Below, one piece after another: positions 41,964 through 51,774 of a DNA stretch of 64,000 bases. Made by a program: the position numbers and the translations under genes. Each line of letters begins with the position of its first letter. Within the stretch, counting starts at the first letter, position 1. Location: contig NZ_CP012268.1 of the NCBI RefSeq assembly GCF_001277195.1, positions 4,154,001 to 4,218,000 on the forward strand. The letters run 5' to 3'. Below the pieces are notes generated by a model, which did no database searches, was not told the DNA's origin, and worked only from the letters and a program-made list of their open reading frames with translations. Source of the DNA: Cronobacter muytjensii ATCC 51329 (GTDB lineage: Bacteria; Pseudomonadota; Gammaproteobacteria; Enterobacterales; Enterobacteriaceae).

Positions 41964-43367
41964 ATGAGTGAGCAAGCGCTTACCGTGAAGGAGAAGATAG
42001 GCTACGGCATGGGAGACGCCGCAAGCCATATCGTCTTTGATAACGTAATGCTTTATATGATGTTTTTCTACACCGATATCTTCGGCATTCCCGCCGGTTT
42101 CGTCGGCACGATGTTTTTGCTGGCCCGCGCGCTGGATGCGATATCCGACCCGGCGATGGGGCTGATTGCGGACCGCACCCGCAGCCGCTGGGGTAAATTT
42201 CGCCCGTGGGTGTTGTTCGGCGCGCTGCCGTTCGGCGTGGTGTGCGTGTTCGCTTACAGCACACCGGAACTCAGCCTCACCGGCAAGATGATTTACGCCG
42301 CCGCGACCTACACGCTGCTTACCCTGATGTACACCGTCGTGAATATTCCTTATTGCGCGCTGGGCGGCGTGATTACCAGCGATCCGCAGCAGCGTATCTC
42401 GCTGCAATCGTGGCGTTTCGTGCTGGCGACGGCGGGCGGCATGCTCTCTACGGTACTGATGATGCCGCTGGTAAATTTTTTTGGCGGCGAAGATAAAGCG
42501 TTCGGCTTTCAGGCGGGCATAGCGGTGCTGGCCGCGGTGGCGTTTCTGATGCTCGCGTTTTGTTTTTTCACGACCAAAGAGCGTGTCGAGGCGCCGCCGA
42601 CGACCTCGACCATGCGTGAAGACTTGCGCGATATCCTGCAAAACGACCAGTGGCGTGTTGTGGGCATGCTGACCCTGCTTAATATTCTCGCGGTCTGCGT
42701 ACGTGGCGGGGCGATGATGTACTACGTCACCTGGATTATGGGCGACGCCGCGCTGTTCTCCTGGTTCCTCGGGCTTTACTGCGTCGGCAACCTGTTCGGC
42801 AGCGCACTCGCCAAACCGCTCACCGACTGGAAGTGCAAAGTCAGCGTCTTCTGGTGGACCAACGCCGCGCTGGCGGTCCTGAGCGTCGCCATGTTCTTTG
42901 TGCCGATGAGCGCCACCATTGTGATGTTCAGCTTTATCTTCGTTATCGGCGTTCTGCACCAGCTGGTCACGCCGATTCAGTGGGTCATGATGTCCGACAC
43001 GGTCGATTACGGTGAATGGCGTAACGGCAAACGTCTGACCGGCATCAGTTTTGCGGGCACGCTGTTTGTCCTGAAACTGGGTCTGGCGCTCGGCGGCGCG
43101 CTTATCGGCTGGATGCTGGCGGGCGGTGGCTATGACGCCGCCGCGAAAGCCCAGAACGGCGCGACGCTCACCATCATTATCGCGCTGTTCACGCTGGCGC
43201 CGGGCGTCTGCTATGTGCTGAGCGCCATCATCGCGAAACGCTACTACACGCTAAAGACACCGTTTTTGAAACATATCCTGGCGGAGCTGGCGCAGGGCGC
43301 GCGCAATAACCAGAAAGAGTTTGAAACGCTGCCGGTTAGCGACGCATTCCATGAGTCGAAGGGGTAA
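41964..43367 (+). CDS. yicJ: GPH-family glycoside:cation symporter YicJ
   Basis: A 467-residue, 12-helix melibiose-permease-type sugar symporter, probably importing alpha-xylosides such as isoprimeverose for YicI. Family features are GYGMGDAASHIVFDN near the N-terminus, DAISDPAMGLIADRTRSRWGK and the PYCALGGVI loop. It is three bases upstream of yicI and next to selC, as in E. coli. The 290 bp between selC and yicJ hold its promoter, with nothing else recognised. Confidence 0.93.
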   Translation: MSEQALTVKEKIGYGMGDAASHIVFDNVMLYMMFFYTDIFGIPAGFVGTMFLLARALDAISDPAMGLIADRTRSRWGKFRPWVLFGALPFGVVCVFAYSTPELSLTGKMIYAAATYTLLTLMYTVVNIPYCALGGVITSDPQQRISLQSWRFVLATAGGMLSTVLMMPLVNFFGGEDKAFGFQAGIAVLAAVAFLMLAFCFFTTKERVEAPPTTSTMREDLRDILQNDQWRVVGMLTLLNILAVCVRGGAMMYYVTWIMGDAALFSWFLGLYCVGNLFGSALAKPLTDWKCKVSVFWWTNAALAVLSVAMFFVPMSATIVMFSFIFVIGVLHQLVTPIQWVMMSDTVDYGEWRNGKRLTGISFAGTLFVLKLGLALGGALIGWMLAGGGYDAAAKAQNGATLTIIIALFTLAPGVCYVLSAIIAKRYYTLKTPFLKHILAELAQGARNNQKEFETLPVSDAFHESKG

Positions 43368-43370
43368 GCC

Positions 43371-45692
43371 ATGAAAATCAGTGACGGGAACTGGCTGATC
43401 CAGCCGGGTTTAAGCCTGCTGCATCCCATTCAGGTGTTTGATGTCGAGCAGCGCGACGGCGAAATGATTGTCTGTGCCGCGCCGCGTGATGTGCGCGAAC
43501 GTGCCGGGCAACTGGATATCCCGCTCTTTACGCTGCGGTTTTTTTCGCCGCAGGAGGGCATTATCGGCGTGCGTATCGCGCATTTTCAGGGCGTGCCGGA
43601 TAACGGCCCGCATTACCCGCTCAAGGTTCAGGAAAACGTGCCGGTAGCGATGTGCGAAACCGAGAGCTATGCCGAGCTAAAAAGCGGCAGCCTCAGCGTA
43701 CGGGTGACCAAAGGCGAAAACTGGGCGCTCGATTTTCTGCGTGACGGCGAGCGGATTACCGGCAGCCAGGTAAAGAACAGCGGTTATGTTCAGGACGGCA
43801 ACGCCGCGACCTTTATGTTTGAGCGGCTGGATCTGGGCGTCGGCGAGACGGTGTACGGGCTCGGCGAACGCTTTACTGCCCTGGTGAAGAACGGTCAGAC
43901 GGTGGAGACCTGGAATCGCGACGGCGGCACGAGCACCGAGCAGGCGTACAAAAACATACCATTTTATCTGACCAACCGCGGTTATGGCGTACTGGTCAAT
44001 CACCCGGAGTGCGTCTCCTTCGAAGTGGCTTCTGAAAAAGTCTCGAAAGTACAGTTCAGCGTGGCCGGGGAATATCTGGAGTATTTTGTTATCGACGGCC
44101 CGACGCCGAAAGCGGTGCTGGAGCGCTATACTCGCCTGACAGGCCGTCCGGCGCTGCCGCCCGCCTGGTCGTTCGGGCTGTGGCTCACCACATCATTTAC
44201 GACTAATTACGATGAAGAGACGGTAAACAGCTTTATCGACGGCATGGCGGCGCGCGAACTGCCGCTGCATGTCTTTCACTTCGACTGCTTCTGGATGAAG
44301 GCGTTTCAGTGGTGTGACTTCGAATGGGACCCGGCGACGTTCCCGGATCCTGAAGGCATGTTAGCGCGCCTCAAAGCCCGCGGGCTGAAAATCTGCGTCT
44401 GGATCAATCCGTACATCGGTCAGAAATCGCCGCTGTTCCGCGAAGGGATGGAAAAAGGCTATCTGCTGAAACGCCCGAACGGCGCGGTGTGGCAGTGGGA
44501 TAAATGGCAGCCGGGGCAGGGTATCGTCGACTTCACCAACCCGGCGGCGTGCGAATGGTACGCGGGCCATCTGAAGCGGCTGGTGAGAATGGGCGTCGAT
44601 TGCTTCAAAACCGATTTTGGCGAGCGTATCCCGACCGATGTCGTGTGGCATAACGGCGCTGACCCGCAAAAAATGCACAATCACTACGCCTTCCTCTATA
44701 ACGCGCTGGTCTGGAACGTGCTCAAAGAGACCGTGGGCGAGGAAGAAGCGGTGCTGTTCGCCCGCTCGGCCTCGGTGGGCGCGCAACAGTTCCCGGTGCA
44801 CTGGGGCGGCGACTGCTACGCTAACTATGAATCGATGGCTGAAAGCCTGCGCGGCGGGCTGTCTATCGGCCTTTCCGGGTTCGGCTTCTGGAGCCATGAC
44901 ATCGGCGGCTTTGAAAACACCGCGCCGGCACATGTCTATAAACGCTGGTGCGCGTTTGGGCTGCTCTCCAGCCACAGCCGCCTGCACGGCAGCAAATCGT
45001 ACCGTGTGCCCTGGGCTTACGATGACGAAGCCTGCGACGTGGTGCGCCACTTCACGCAGCTGAAATGCCGGCTGATGCCTTATCTCTACCGCCAGTCGGC
45101 GTTAGCGCACGAGCGCGGCACGCCAGTGATGCGCGCCATGATGCTGGAGTTTCCGAATGACCCGGCCTGCGATTACCTCGACCGCCAGTATATGCTTGGT
45201 GATGCGGTGCTGGTGGCGCCCGTGTTCAGTGAGGCGGGCGACGTGGTGTTTTACCTGCCGGAAGGGCGCTGGACGCACCTGTGGCGCAACGACGAGCTTT
45301 CCGGCAGTCGCTGGCATAACCAGCGTCATGACTTCCTGAGCCTGCCGGTCTATGTGCGCGACAACACGCTGCTGGCGCTCGGAAATAACGATAAAAAGCC
45401 CGATTATGCCTGGCATGAGGGCACCGCGTTCCAGCTGTTTAATCTGGAGGAGGGCCGTGAAGCGCGCTGCGAGGTGCCTGCTGCTGACGGCACGACGGTG
45501 TTTACGCTGTGCGTGAAGCGTGAGGGCAATCGCCTGACAGTCGAAGGGAACGGCAATGCGACAGGCTGGACGCTCTGCCTGCGCAACGTTCCTCAGGTGG
45601 CGAGCGTGCAGGGCGGCAGCGGCGCGGGCAGCGAATGGGGCGTCGTGGTAACGCCCGGGCATGGCGCGCAGGCGTTAAGTATTACGCTGTAA
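43371..45692 (+). CDS. yicI: Alpha-xylosidase YicI (GH31)
   Basis: Cytosolic glycoside hydrolase that removes alpha-linked xylose from isoprimeverose and related oligosaccharides. The 773-residue protein has the GH31 N-terminal beta domain, a TIM barrel with the nucleophile Asp in CFKTDFGERIPTDV and the acid/base Asp in the VHWGGDCYANYESM segment, then the C-terminal beta domains. Length is normal. It is probably read with yicJ and ends at a hairpin shared with avtA. Confidence 0.95.
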   Translation: MKISDGNWLIQPGLSLLHPIQVFDVEQRDGEMIVCAAPRDVRERAGQLDIPLFTLRFFSPQEGIIGVRIAHFQGVPDNGPHYPLKVQENVPVAMCETESYAELKSGSLSVRVTKGENWALDFLRDGERITGSQVKNSGYVQDGNAATFMFERLDLGVGETVYGLGERFTALVKNGQTVETWNRDGGTSTEQAYKNIPFYLTNRGYGVLVNHPECVSFEVASEKVSKVQFSVAGEYLEYFVIDGPTPKAVLERYTRLTGRPALPPAWSFGLWLTTSFTTNYDEETVNSFIDGMAARELPLHVFHFDCFWMKAFQWCDFEWDPATFPDPEGMLARLKARGLKICVWINPYIGQKSPLFREGMEKGYLLKRPNGAVWQWDKWQPGQGIVDFTNPAACEWYAGHLKRLVRMGVDCFKTDFGERIPTDVVWHNGADPQKMHNHYAFLYNALVWNVLKETVGEEEAVLFARSASVGAQQFPVHWGGDCYANYESMAESLRGGLSIGLSGFGFWSHDIGGFENTAPAHVYKRWCAFGLLSSHSRLHGSKSYRVPWAYDDEACDVVRHFTQLKCRLMPYLYRQSALAHERGTPVMRAMMLEFPNDPACDYLDRQYMLGDAVLVAPVFSEAGDVVFYLPEGRWTHLWRNDELSGSRWHNQRHDFLSLPVYVRDNTLLALGNNDKKPDYAWHEGTAFQLFNLEEGREARCEVPAADGTTVFTLCVKREGNRLTVEGNGNATGWTLCLRNVPQVASVQGGSGAGSEWGVVVTPGHGAQALSITL

Positions 45693-45698
45693 GCAACA

Positions 45699-45727
45699 AA
45701 AATGCCGCCCACGGGCGGCATTTTGCC
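45699..45727. terminator. Terminator between yicI and avtA
   Basis: The hairpin AAAATGCCGCC-CACG-GGCGGCATTTT is flanked by A and T runs, so it can serve both convergent genes. Confidence 0.85.
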
Positions 45728-45745
45728 TGAGATGATAAGTACGCG

Positions 45746-47002
45746 TTATTGACCTGCTTCCTGCCAGGCGCGTTCGATCTCTTCGGCCAGAATTTTCACG
45801 CCCGCTTCGATTTTCTCCGGCTCCGGCACATAGTTCATGCGCATGCACTGATGCGTGTGCGGCCAGGGTTTATCCAGCCCCGGGAAGAAGAAATCGCCCG
45901 GCACCATCAGCACGCCGCGCTTTTTCAGGCGCTGGTAAAGCAGTTCGGTGGTGATCGGCAAATCTTTAAACCACAACCACAGGAAAATCGCGCCTTCCGG
46001 CTTGTGGATCAGGCAGCGTTCCGGCGAGAGGTAGCGGCGAATCGTGGCGATCGTCTCCTGTACGCGCTGCTGGTAAAAAGGCTTAATCACGTCCTGCGAC
46101 AGACGCAGCAGGTCGTTGCGTTTGATCATTTCACAAGCCATCGCCGGCCCGATGCCGCCCGGCGCCAGGCTGATTATCCCGTTCATGTTGCTGATGGCGG
46201 AAATGACTTTCTCGTTGCCGATGATAATGCCGCAACGGCTGCCCGGCAGGCCGAGCTTGGAGAGGCTCATGCAAAGAATAATATTAGGATTCCACAGCGG
46301 GCGCGCCTCGCTGAAGATAATGCCGGGGAACGGCAGGCCGTAGGCGTTATCAATAACCAGCGGAATATTGTGCTGGTTTGCCAGCGCGTCGAGCTTGATA
46401 AGCTCTTCGTCGGTGATGACGTTACCCGTCGGGTTGGTCGGACGCGACACGCAAATCATGCCGGTTTCCGGGCCGATATGCAGATGTTCGAAATCGACGT
46501 GGTATTTAAACTGGCCTTCCGGCAGCAGCTCGATATTCGGGCGTGCGGAGACAAACAGATCCTCTTCCAGCCCCGAATCTGCATAGCCGATGTATTCTGG
46601 CGCGAGCGGGAACAGCACCTTTTTCGAGGTGCCGTCTGCCTGACGGCCAGCAAACAGGTTAAACAAGTAGAAAAATGCGCTCTGGCTGCCGTTTGTCAGT
46701 GCAATATTCTGTGGTTCAACATCCCAGCCAAACTCTTTTCTCAACATCCCCGCCAGGGCCACCAGCAGCTCACTTTTTCCGCGCGGACCATCATAATTGC
46801 AAAGCGCATCAGTGACTTTGCCGCTTTCCAGCATCGAGGCCAGCAGCTCCTGGAAATAGGCATTCATCGCCGGGATTTGCGCCGGGTTTCCGCCGCCCAG
46901 CATGATAGCGCCAGGGGTGCGTAATCCGTCGTTGAGATCCTCCATGAGGCGCGTAATGCCTGCATGGCGGGTAAATTTGTCGCCGAAAAGTGAAAACGTC
47001 AT
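45746..47002 (-). CDS. avtA: Valine-pyruvate aminotransferase
   Basis: PLP enzyme exchanging the amino group between valine and pyruvate (transaminase C), linking alanine and valine synthesis. The 418-residue protein starts MTFSLFGDKFTRHAGITRLM. It has the PLP lysine in CMSLSKLGLPGSRCG, the cofactor Asp in VIDNAYGLPFPG and the substrate Arg near the C-terminus. The open frame runs 93 codons further out, but homology fixes the ATG at 47002. It lies downstream of malS on the same strand, with a terminator between. Confidence 0.95.
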   Translation of the reverse strand: MTFSLFGDKFTRHAGITRLMEDLNDGLRTPGAIMLGGGNPAQIPAMNAYFQELLASMLESGKVTDALCNYDGPRGKSELLVALAGMLRKEFGWDVEPQNIALTNGSQSAFFYLFNLFAGRQADGTSKKVLFPLAPEYIGYADSGLEEDLFVSARPNIELLPEGQFKYHVDFEHLHIGPETGMICVSRPTNPTGNVITDEELIKLDALANQHNIPLVIDNAYGLPFPGIIFSEARPLWNPNIILCMSLSKLGLPGSRCGIIIGNEKVISAISNMNGIISLAPGGIGPAMACEMIKRNDLLRLSQDVIKPFYQQRVQETIATIRRYLSPERCLIHKPEGAIFLWLWFKDLPITTELLYQRLKKRGVLMVPGDFFFPGLDKPWPHTHQCMRMNYVPEPEKIEAGVKILAEEIERAWQEAGQ

Positions 47003-47136
47003 AGCGGTCAGTCTGTCGCATTCTTTTAAAAAGAGGCTAACCATAGCGCTACAACTGGCATGGTGCAAATCGGCGGGTGAACGCTTTTCTGATGCAAAAT
47101 GTTTCGATGGTAAAGACTGACAGGATTTAATGCTGG

Positions 47137-47170
47137 TTAAAAGGGCGGCGCGTGGGGAAAGACGCGCCGC
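47137..47170 (-). terminator. Terminator of malS
   Basis: A 9-bp GC-rich stem (47145-47153 with 47162-47170) is followed on the minus strand by CCTTTTAA. Confidence 0.7.
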
Positions 47171-47177
47171 CTGGCGT

Positions 47178-49208
47178 TTACTGCTGACCCGCCCAGATAA
47201 CCATGACGACGTCATCGTCCTGCTGGCGTACAAAGCCGTAGCCCTGGTTAAGTGAAAGCGTGGTCTGTTTGCCGCCGCCAATGCCCGGGTGACGCGCGCG
47301 GAACTGCCCGAGCTTTTGCCAGTGCGCCAGCGTCGCCGCGCTTTTTCCGGTGAGATCCTGCCAGTTCATATCCGATCGCGTGCCCTGGAGCGGATCCGAT
47401 CCGCCAGGCCCGACAGGCCGCTCGCTCTCGTCACCGTAATAGATTTGCACGGTGCCAGGGGCGAGTAGCAGCAGCTCTGCCGCGCGCGATCCGCCTTCGC
47501 GGAACAGCCGGGTGTCGTGCGAGGAGAGATAGCTCAGTACGTTAAAGCCCTGAAGTTTTTCTGCCATCTGCTGCCAGGTTGGGTCGATATACGCCAGGCA
47601 GGCGGCGGCTTTTGCCGCCTGCTCCTGATAATCAAAATTGATCATCGCGTCGAAGCCGTGGCGATAGTAATCACTCTGCATCACGCCGTGGCCCCAGGAT
47701 TCGCCCGTCATCCAGAACGGCGCGTCATCAAGTTTTTTATCGGGGTTATTCGCTTTCCAGTCGGCGAGCGCGGCGCTGGCTTCATTTTTAAGCTGCTGCC
47801 AGGCTGCCTGCTCAACATGTTTTGCCGTGTCCACCCGGAAACCGTCAATACCGTAATCGCGTACCCACTGGCTGAGCCAGCGCGTCAGGTAATCGCGCGG
47901 AGTGGCGCCGTCGATAGCCTGCGCGGCGGTGTCGGGCTTGTGCTGATAAAAATGCGGCAGGCCGGAGGGCTGCGTCGATTCGGTTTTCAGGTCCGGTAAG
48001 AAAGCGAGCGACATGGTGAGATCATCAAAGCCCGGGCTGTCATAGTCGCCGATATCCGTGCGGATCCAGTTTTTCCCCCACCATTTATCCCATGCGCTTT
48101 TATCGCTGAAGTTAATGTAATCATTAAAGCTGTGCCAGCTCTGACCCGGTGAAGGACGCCAGTCCGTCCAGCGGTCGCCCAGCGTTTTTTTAAGCTCCTC
48201 GCCTTTCAGGTAGAGCGCGCCAAACTGAAATTCCTGCATATCGGCAAGCGTGGCGTAGCCCGCGTGGTTCATGACCACATCGAACAACACGCGAATGCCG
48301 CGCCGGTGCGCCTCATCCACCAACTGGCGTAAATCGTCCGGGGTACCCATATTAGCGTCGAGTTTTGTCCAGTCCTGCGGGTAGTAGCCGTGGTAGGCGT
48401 AGTGCGGAAAATCGCCTTTAGTGCCGCCGCCCACCCAGCCGTGGATCTGCTCCAGCGGCGAGCTTATCCATAGCGCGTTAACGCCAAGCGTTTGCAGATA
48501 ATCCAGTTTGCCGGTGAGCCCCCGGAGATCGCCGCCGTGAAAGGTGCCGATCTCCTGCATACCATCTTTATGGCGTCCATAGCTGTTGTCGTTAGTCGGG
48601 TCGCCATTAACGAAGCGGTCGGTGAGGACAAAATAGACGGTGGCATTGTGCCAGTTAAAGGCTGCCTGTGCGGGTGATTCAGCGCGTTCCAGTAGCAGAA
48701 GCCCGTTGCTCCCGGGCGCGGGCGTGAGGGTGATTTTCCCCTGCGTGACGGTGGCGGTTTTGCCGCTGTAGAAATCGCGTACCTGGCTGCCTTCGGGGAA
48801 CGTCTCTTTGACGGCAATGGTGAGTGGTTTACCGTCCCATTTCGGACACTGGCGCGCGACTTCCGTCGTCGCTTTCTCGCCTTCCTGCTCCACGCTCAGC
48901 ATGAGCGTCGGCGTGCCGGAGCGCGTGTCTATCTGCACCTGATAATTGCCGTCGCGAAAGCGTCGCCACTCGGGCGTCGGCTCAGCGCAGGGCTTAAGCG
49001 AGAGCATCTGGTTGAGCCTGACCGGGCCTGCGGGTTGCCAGCAGGCGTTATCAAGCGTCAGGCGCAGCGGATCAGCGCCTTTTTTCAGCGCGCCTTTACT
49101 GACAAACACGCCTGGCGTCTGTTCCTTAAACGCGGGAAGACCGGGGGTAGACCACTGCGCAAGCGCAATACCGGGCAGTAAACACAACGCGAGAGGGGAG
49201 AGGTTCAT
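47178..49208 (-). CDS. malS: Periplasmic alpha-amylase
   Basis: GH13 endo-amylase that cuts maltodextrins in the periplasm for the maltose system. The 676-residue precursor has a signal peptide (MNLSPLALCLLPGIALAQ), an N-terminal beta domain, and the catalytic barrel with DVVMNHAG, DGFRVDTAKHV (nucleophile Asp), the acid Glu in MTGESWGHG and LSSHDTRLF. MalT-type boxes lie upstream. It is divergent from bax, the same order as E. coli. Confidence 0.94.
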   Translation of the reverse strand: MNLSPLALCLLPGIALAQWSTPGLPAFKEQTPGVFVSKGALKKGADPLRLTLDNACWQPAGPVRLNQMLSLKPCAEPTPEWRRFRDGNYQVQIDTRSGTPTLMLSVEQEGEKATTEVARQCPKWDGKPLTIAVKETFPEGSQVRDFYSGKTATVTQGKITLTPAPGSNGLLLLERAESPAQAAFNWHNATVYFVLTDRFVNGDPTNDNSYGRHKDGMQEIGTFHGGDLRGLTGKLDYLQTLGVNALWISSPLEQIHGWVGGGTKGDFPHYAYHGYYPQDWTKLDANMGTPDDLRQLVDEAHRRGIRVLFDVVMNHAGYATLADMQEFQFGALYLKGEELKKTLGDRWTDWRPSPGQSWHSFNDYINFSDKSAWDKWWGKNWIRTDIGDYDSPGFDDLTMSLAFLPDLKTESTQPSGLPHFYQHKPDTAAQAIDGATPRDYLTRWLSQWVRDYGIDGFRVDTAKHVEQAAWQQLKNEASAALADWKANNPDKKLDDAPFWMTGESWGHGVMQSDYYRHGFDAMINFDYQEQAAKAAACLAYIDPTWQQMAEKLQGFNVLSYLSSHDTRLFREGGSRAAELLLLAPGTVQIYYGDESERPVGPGGSDPLQGTRSDMNWQDLTGKSAATLAHWQKLGQFRARHPGIGGGKQTTLSLNQGYGFVRQQDDDVVMVIWAGQQ

Positions 49209-49265
49209 GAGTTATCTGCATCCTGTGCGATTTTTGTCCAGTCTCGCATGGCGACGCTGCAAAAG

Positions 49266-49311
49266 CCTCATCCTTAAGCGGCAGTGAAAGGGGAGGAAAC
49301 GCAAGGATGAG
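49266..49311. promoter_or_regulatory. MalT boxes upstream of malS
   Basis: Two GGATGAG cores, CCTCATCCTT (49266-49275, minus-strand box) and AAGGATGAG (49303-49311), face each other; a weaker CTCATCGCC follows at 49321. They match the MalT consensus and fit malS control by maltotriose. The remainder of the 317-bp malS-bax gap is AT-rich promoter sequence. Confidence 0.65.
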
Positions 49312-49525
49312 CCGTGCCGTCTCATCGCCAGCATAAATTGCTAAAATTTCCACTTTTTACTATTAATTTTCAGTGATTTAAGCGGCAGGATTCAGGCCAT
49401 AATTCAGAATCGACTTATTTCTTTAGGTGATCCATAGAGGTATTTTTGATACGATTTAAGATTCCTTTCTTAAATTTAATTAAATAATAAGGTGTTGGAA
49501 TGCTGAAATCCGACCAGGAGACCTG

Positions 49526-50350
49526 ATGATATCGACTTCAATTCGACGATTAGGGGCGGCGCTGTGTATGTTAGCCACCCTGGCATTTTCGGGTGAAGTG
49601 CTGGCAACGCAGCACACGACGAAAAAGAGCCACACAGTCCATATTAAAAAGACAAGCGGTAAAAAACTGGCAAGCAGTAAAAAAGAGTATTCTCGCAATA
49701 GTGTAATAAGTGGTTCACTGCCTGATTTGCGAAAATACCCTTCCGGAACACCACGGAAAAAAGCGTTTCTCCGGACCGTCATGCCTTACATTACCAGCCA
49801 AAATGCCGCCATTTCGGCTGAGCGTAACTGGCTTATTTCAAAGCAGTACGACGCCCAGTGGTCGCCGTCTGAGCGCGCGCGCCTGAAAGATATCGCGAAG
49901 CGCTACAAGGTGAAATGGAACGGCAATACGCGTCGTGTACCGTGGAATACGCTGCTTGAACGCGTTGATATTATTCCTGCCAGCATGGTCGCGACGATGG
50001 CGGCAGCGGAAAGCGGCTGGGGTACGTCGAAACTTGCCCGTAACAATAACAATCTGTTCGGCATGAAATGCGGCAATAAGCGTTGTAATAACGCGCCCGG
50101 GAAAGTGAAAGGGTATTCAACCTTTAACTCTGTTAAAGAATCCGTTAATGCGTATGCGGTAAACCTGAATACGCATCCGGCTTATGCCTCTTTCCGTAAA
50201 TCCCGCCTGCAGCTTCGTAAAGCGGACCAGGAAGTCACCGCCAGCAATATGATCCATAAGCTGAAAGGCTACTCCACCAAAGGAAAAAGCTATAACAATT
50301 ATCTGTTTGCCATGTATCAGGATAATCAGCACCTGCTGGCAACCAACTAA
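49526..50350 (+). CDS. bax: Bax protein, glucosaminidase-domain
   Basis: Exported 274-residue protein with a signal peptide (to about residue 28, GEVLATQ), a basic linker, and a glucosaminidase-like domain with AAAESGWGTSKLARNNNNLFG carrying the catalytic Glu (about residues 158-178). It probably acts on peptidoglycan; its physiological role is not established. It is divergent from malS and followed by a strong terminator, and occurs in this place in E. coli. Confidence 0.92.
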   Translation: MISTSIRRLGAALCMLATLAFSGEVLATQHTTKKSHTVHIKKTSGKKLASSKKEYSRNSVISGSLPDLRKYPSGTPRKKAFLRTVMPYITSQNAAISAERNWLISKQYDAQWSPSERARLKDIAKRYKVKWNGNTRRVPWNTLLERVDIIPASMVATMAAAESGWGTSKLARNNNNLFGMKCGNKRCNNAPGKVKGYSTFNSVKESVNAYAVNLNTHPAYASFRKSRLQLRKADQEVTASNMIHKLKGYSTKGKSYNNYLFAMYQDNQHLLATN

Positions 50351-50376
50351 TGTAGCGGCTCTCCTGGCCTGAGCGT

Positions 50377-50406
50377 AAAAAACGTCTTCTTCGGAAGACG
50401 TTTTTT
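50377..50406. terminator. Terminator of bax
   Basis: The 13-bp stem AAAAAACGTCTTC/GAAGACGTTTTTT with a TTCG tetraloop is symmetric, so it may also stop xylR readthrough. Confidence 0.9.
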
Positions 50407-50497
50407 ATTGTCGTCGTTAGCGGTTAGCACACTTCTTTTTTTTACGCGAAGCGGCATAAGCGTCGCTTAACGTTGTAACCATACGGAACAGCACGTT

Positions 50498-51676
50498 CTA
50501 TATGATCACTTCACTGAATCGGTCGCGATAATCCTTTGGCGTGGTGTCGTACTCTTTTTTAAATACCGAATAGAAATATTGCAGTGACGGGTAGCCGCAC
50601 ATCTGGGAAATCTCGTTAATGCTCAATGAGGTCGAGATCAACAGACTGCGCGCTTTTTCCAGCTTCTCGGCGTGGATCATGGCGTGAATGGTTTCGCCCA
50701 CTTCTTCTTTAAAACGCTTCTCAAGATTAGAGCGGGAGATGCCCACCGCATCCAGCACCTGCTCGACTTTGATGCCCTTACAGGCATGATTGCGAATGTA
50801 GTGCATCGCCTGGATAACGGCTGGATCGTGCAATGAACGATAATCGGTAGAGCGCCTTTCCACCACCCGCGCGGGTGGCACCAGCACGCGCTGCAGCGGC
50901 AGATTTTCGTTATCCAGAAGGCGATGCAGCAATTTTGCCGCCTGATACCCCATCTGTCGTGTTCCCTGGGCCACGGACGAGAGCGCCACGCGAGAGAGAT
51001 AGCGGGTCAGCTCTTCGTTATCAATCCCGATAACACAAAGCTTCTCCGGCACCGGAATATGCAGATGCTCGCACACCTGCAGCAGATGACGCGCCCGCGC
51101 GTCCGTCACGGCGATGATGCCGGTTTGCGGCGGTAGCGTTTGCAGCCAGTCAGAGAGCCGGTTTTGCGCGTGCTGCCAGTTTTCCGGCGCGGTTTCCAGC
51201 CCCTGATAAATGACGCCGCGATATTTTTCACGCGCTACCAGCTCGCGGAACGCATGTTCGCGCTCGGCGGCCCAGCGTTTGCCGCTGGAAGAGGGCAACC
51301 CATAAAAAGCGAAACGGTGTACCCCTTTCTCTTTGAGATGTAAAAACGCGCTCTCCACCAGCGCATAGTTATCCGTCGCGATGTAGTGCACCGGCGGATA
51401 ATGTTCGGGGCGATGATAGGAGCCGCCGACGCCGACAATCGGCACCTGCACATCCTTCAGCAACTGCTCAATTTCCGGATCGTCAAAATCGGCGATCACC
51501 CCGTCGCCAAGCCACTCCCGGATGTTCTCAATCCGGGTGCGGAAATCCTCTTCCATGAAGATATCCCACTCTGACTGAGAAGCCTGTAAATACTCGCCAA
51601 CCCCTTCAACCACCTGGCGGTCATAAGCTTTGTTGGCATTAAACAGCAGCGTAATGCGATGACGCTTTTCAAACAT
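50498..51676 (-). CDS. xylR: Xylose-responsive activator XylR
   Basis: AraC-family activator of xylAB and xylFGH that binds D-xylose. The 392-residue protein has a LacI/PBP-like ligand domain (about 5-275: ITLLFNANKAYDRQVVEGV, VIGIDNEELTRYLSRVALSSV) and a C-terminal AraC double helix-turn-helix (ISRSNLEKRFKEEVGETIH, INEISQMCGYPSLQYFYSVFKKEY). It lies 98 bp after xylH on the same strand, the E. coli order. Confidence 0.96.
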   Translation of the reverse strand: MFEKRHRITLLFNANKAYDRQVVEGVGEYLQASQSEWDIFMEEDFRTRIENIREWLGDGVIADFDDPEIEQLLKDVQVPIVGVGGSYHRPEHYPPVHYIATDNYALVESAFLHLKEKGVHRFAFYGLPSSSGKRWAAEREHAFRELVAREKYRGVIYQGLETAPENWQHAQNRLSDWLQTLPPQTGIIAVTDARARHLLQVCEHLHIPVPEKLCVIGIDNEELTRYLSRVALSSVAQGTRQMGYQAAKLLHRLLDNENLPLQRVLVPPARVVERRSTDYRSLHDPAVIQAMHYIRNHACKGIKVEQVLDAVGISRSNLEKRFKEEVGETIHAMIHAEKLEKARSLLISTSLSINEISQMCGYPSLQYFYSVFKKEYDTTPKDYRDRFSEVII

Positions 51677-51774
51677 AGTGTCAGTATCCGGCCTTGAACC
51701 TGTTGTTTGAATAACACATATCCCGCCAGGCGGAATAACCGTGCACCGGCAATGTGATCCATTGCAGGTTATGG

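Noticed and set aside
45749..46924. 391-codon plus-strand open frame
   Set aside because: Antisense to avtA.
47003..47281. 93-codon N-terminal extension of avtA
   Set aside because: The AvtA family starts at MTFSLFGDKF, and the extension is Arg/Ser-rich intergenic sequence.
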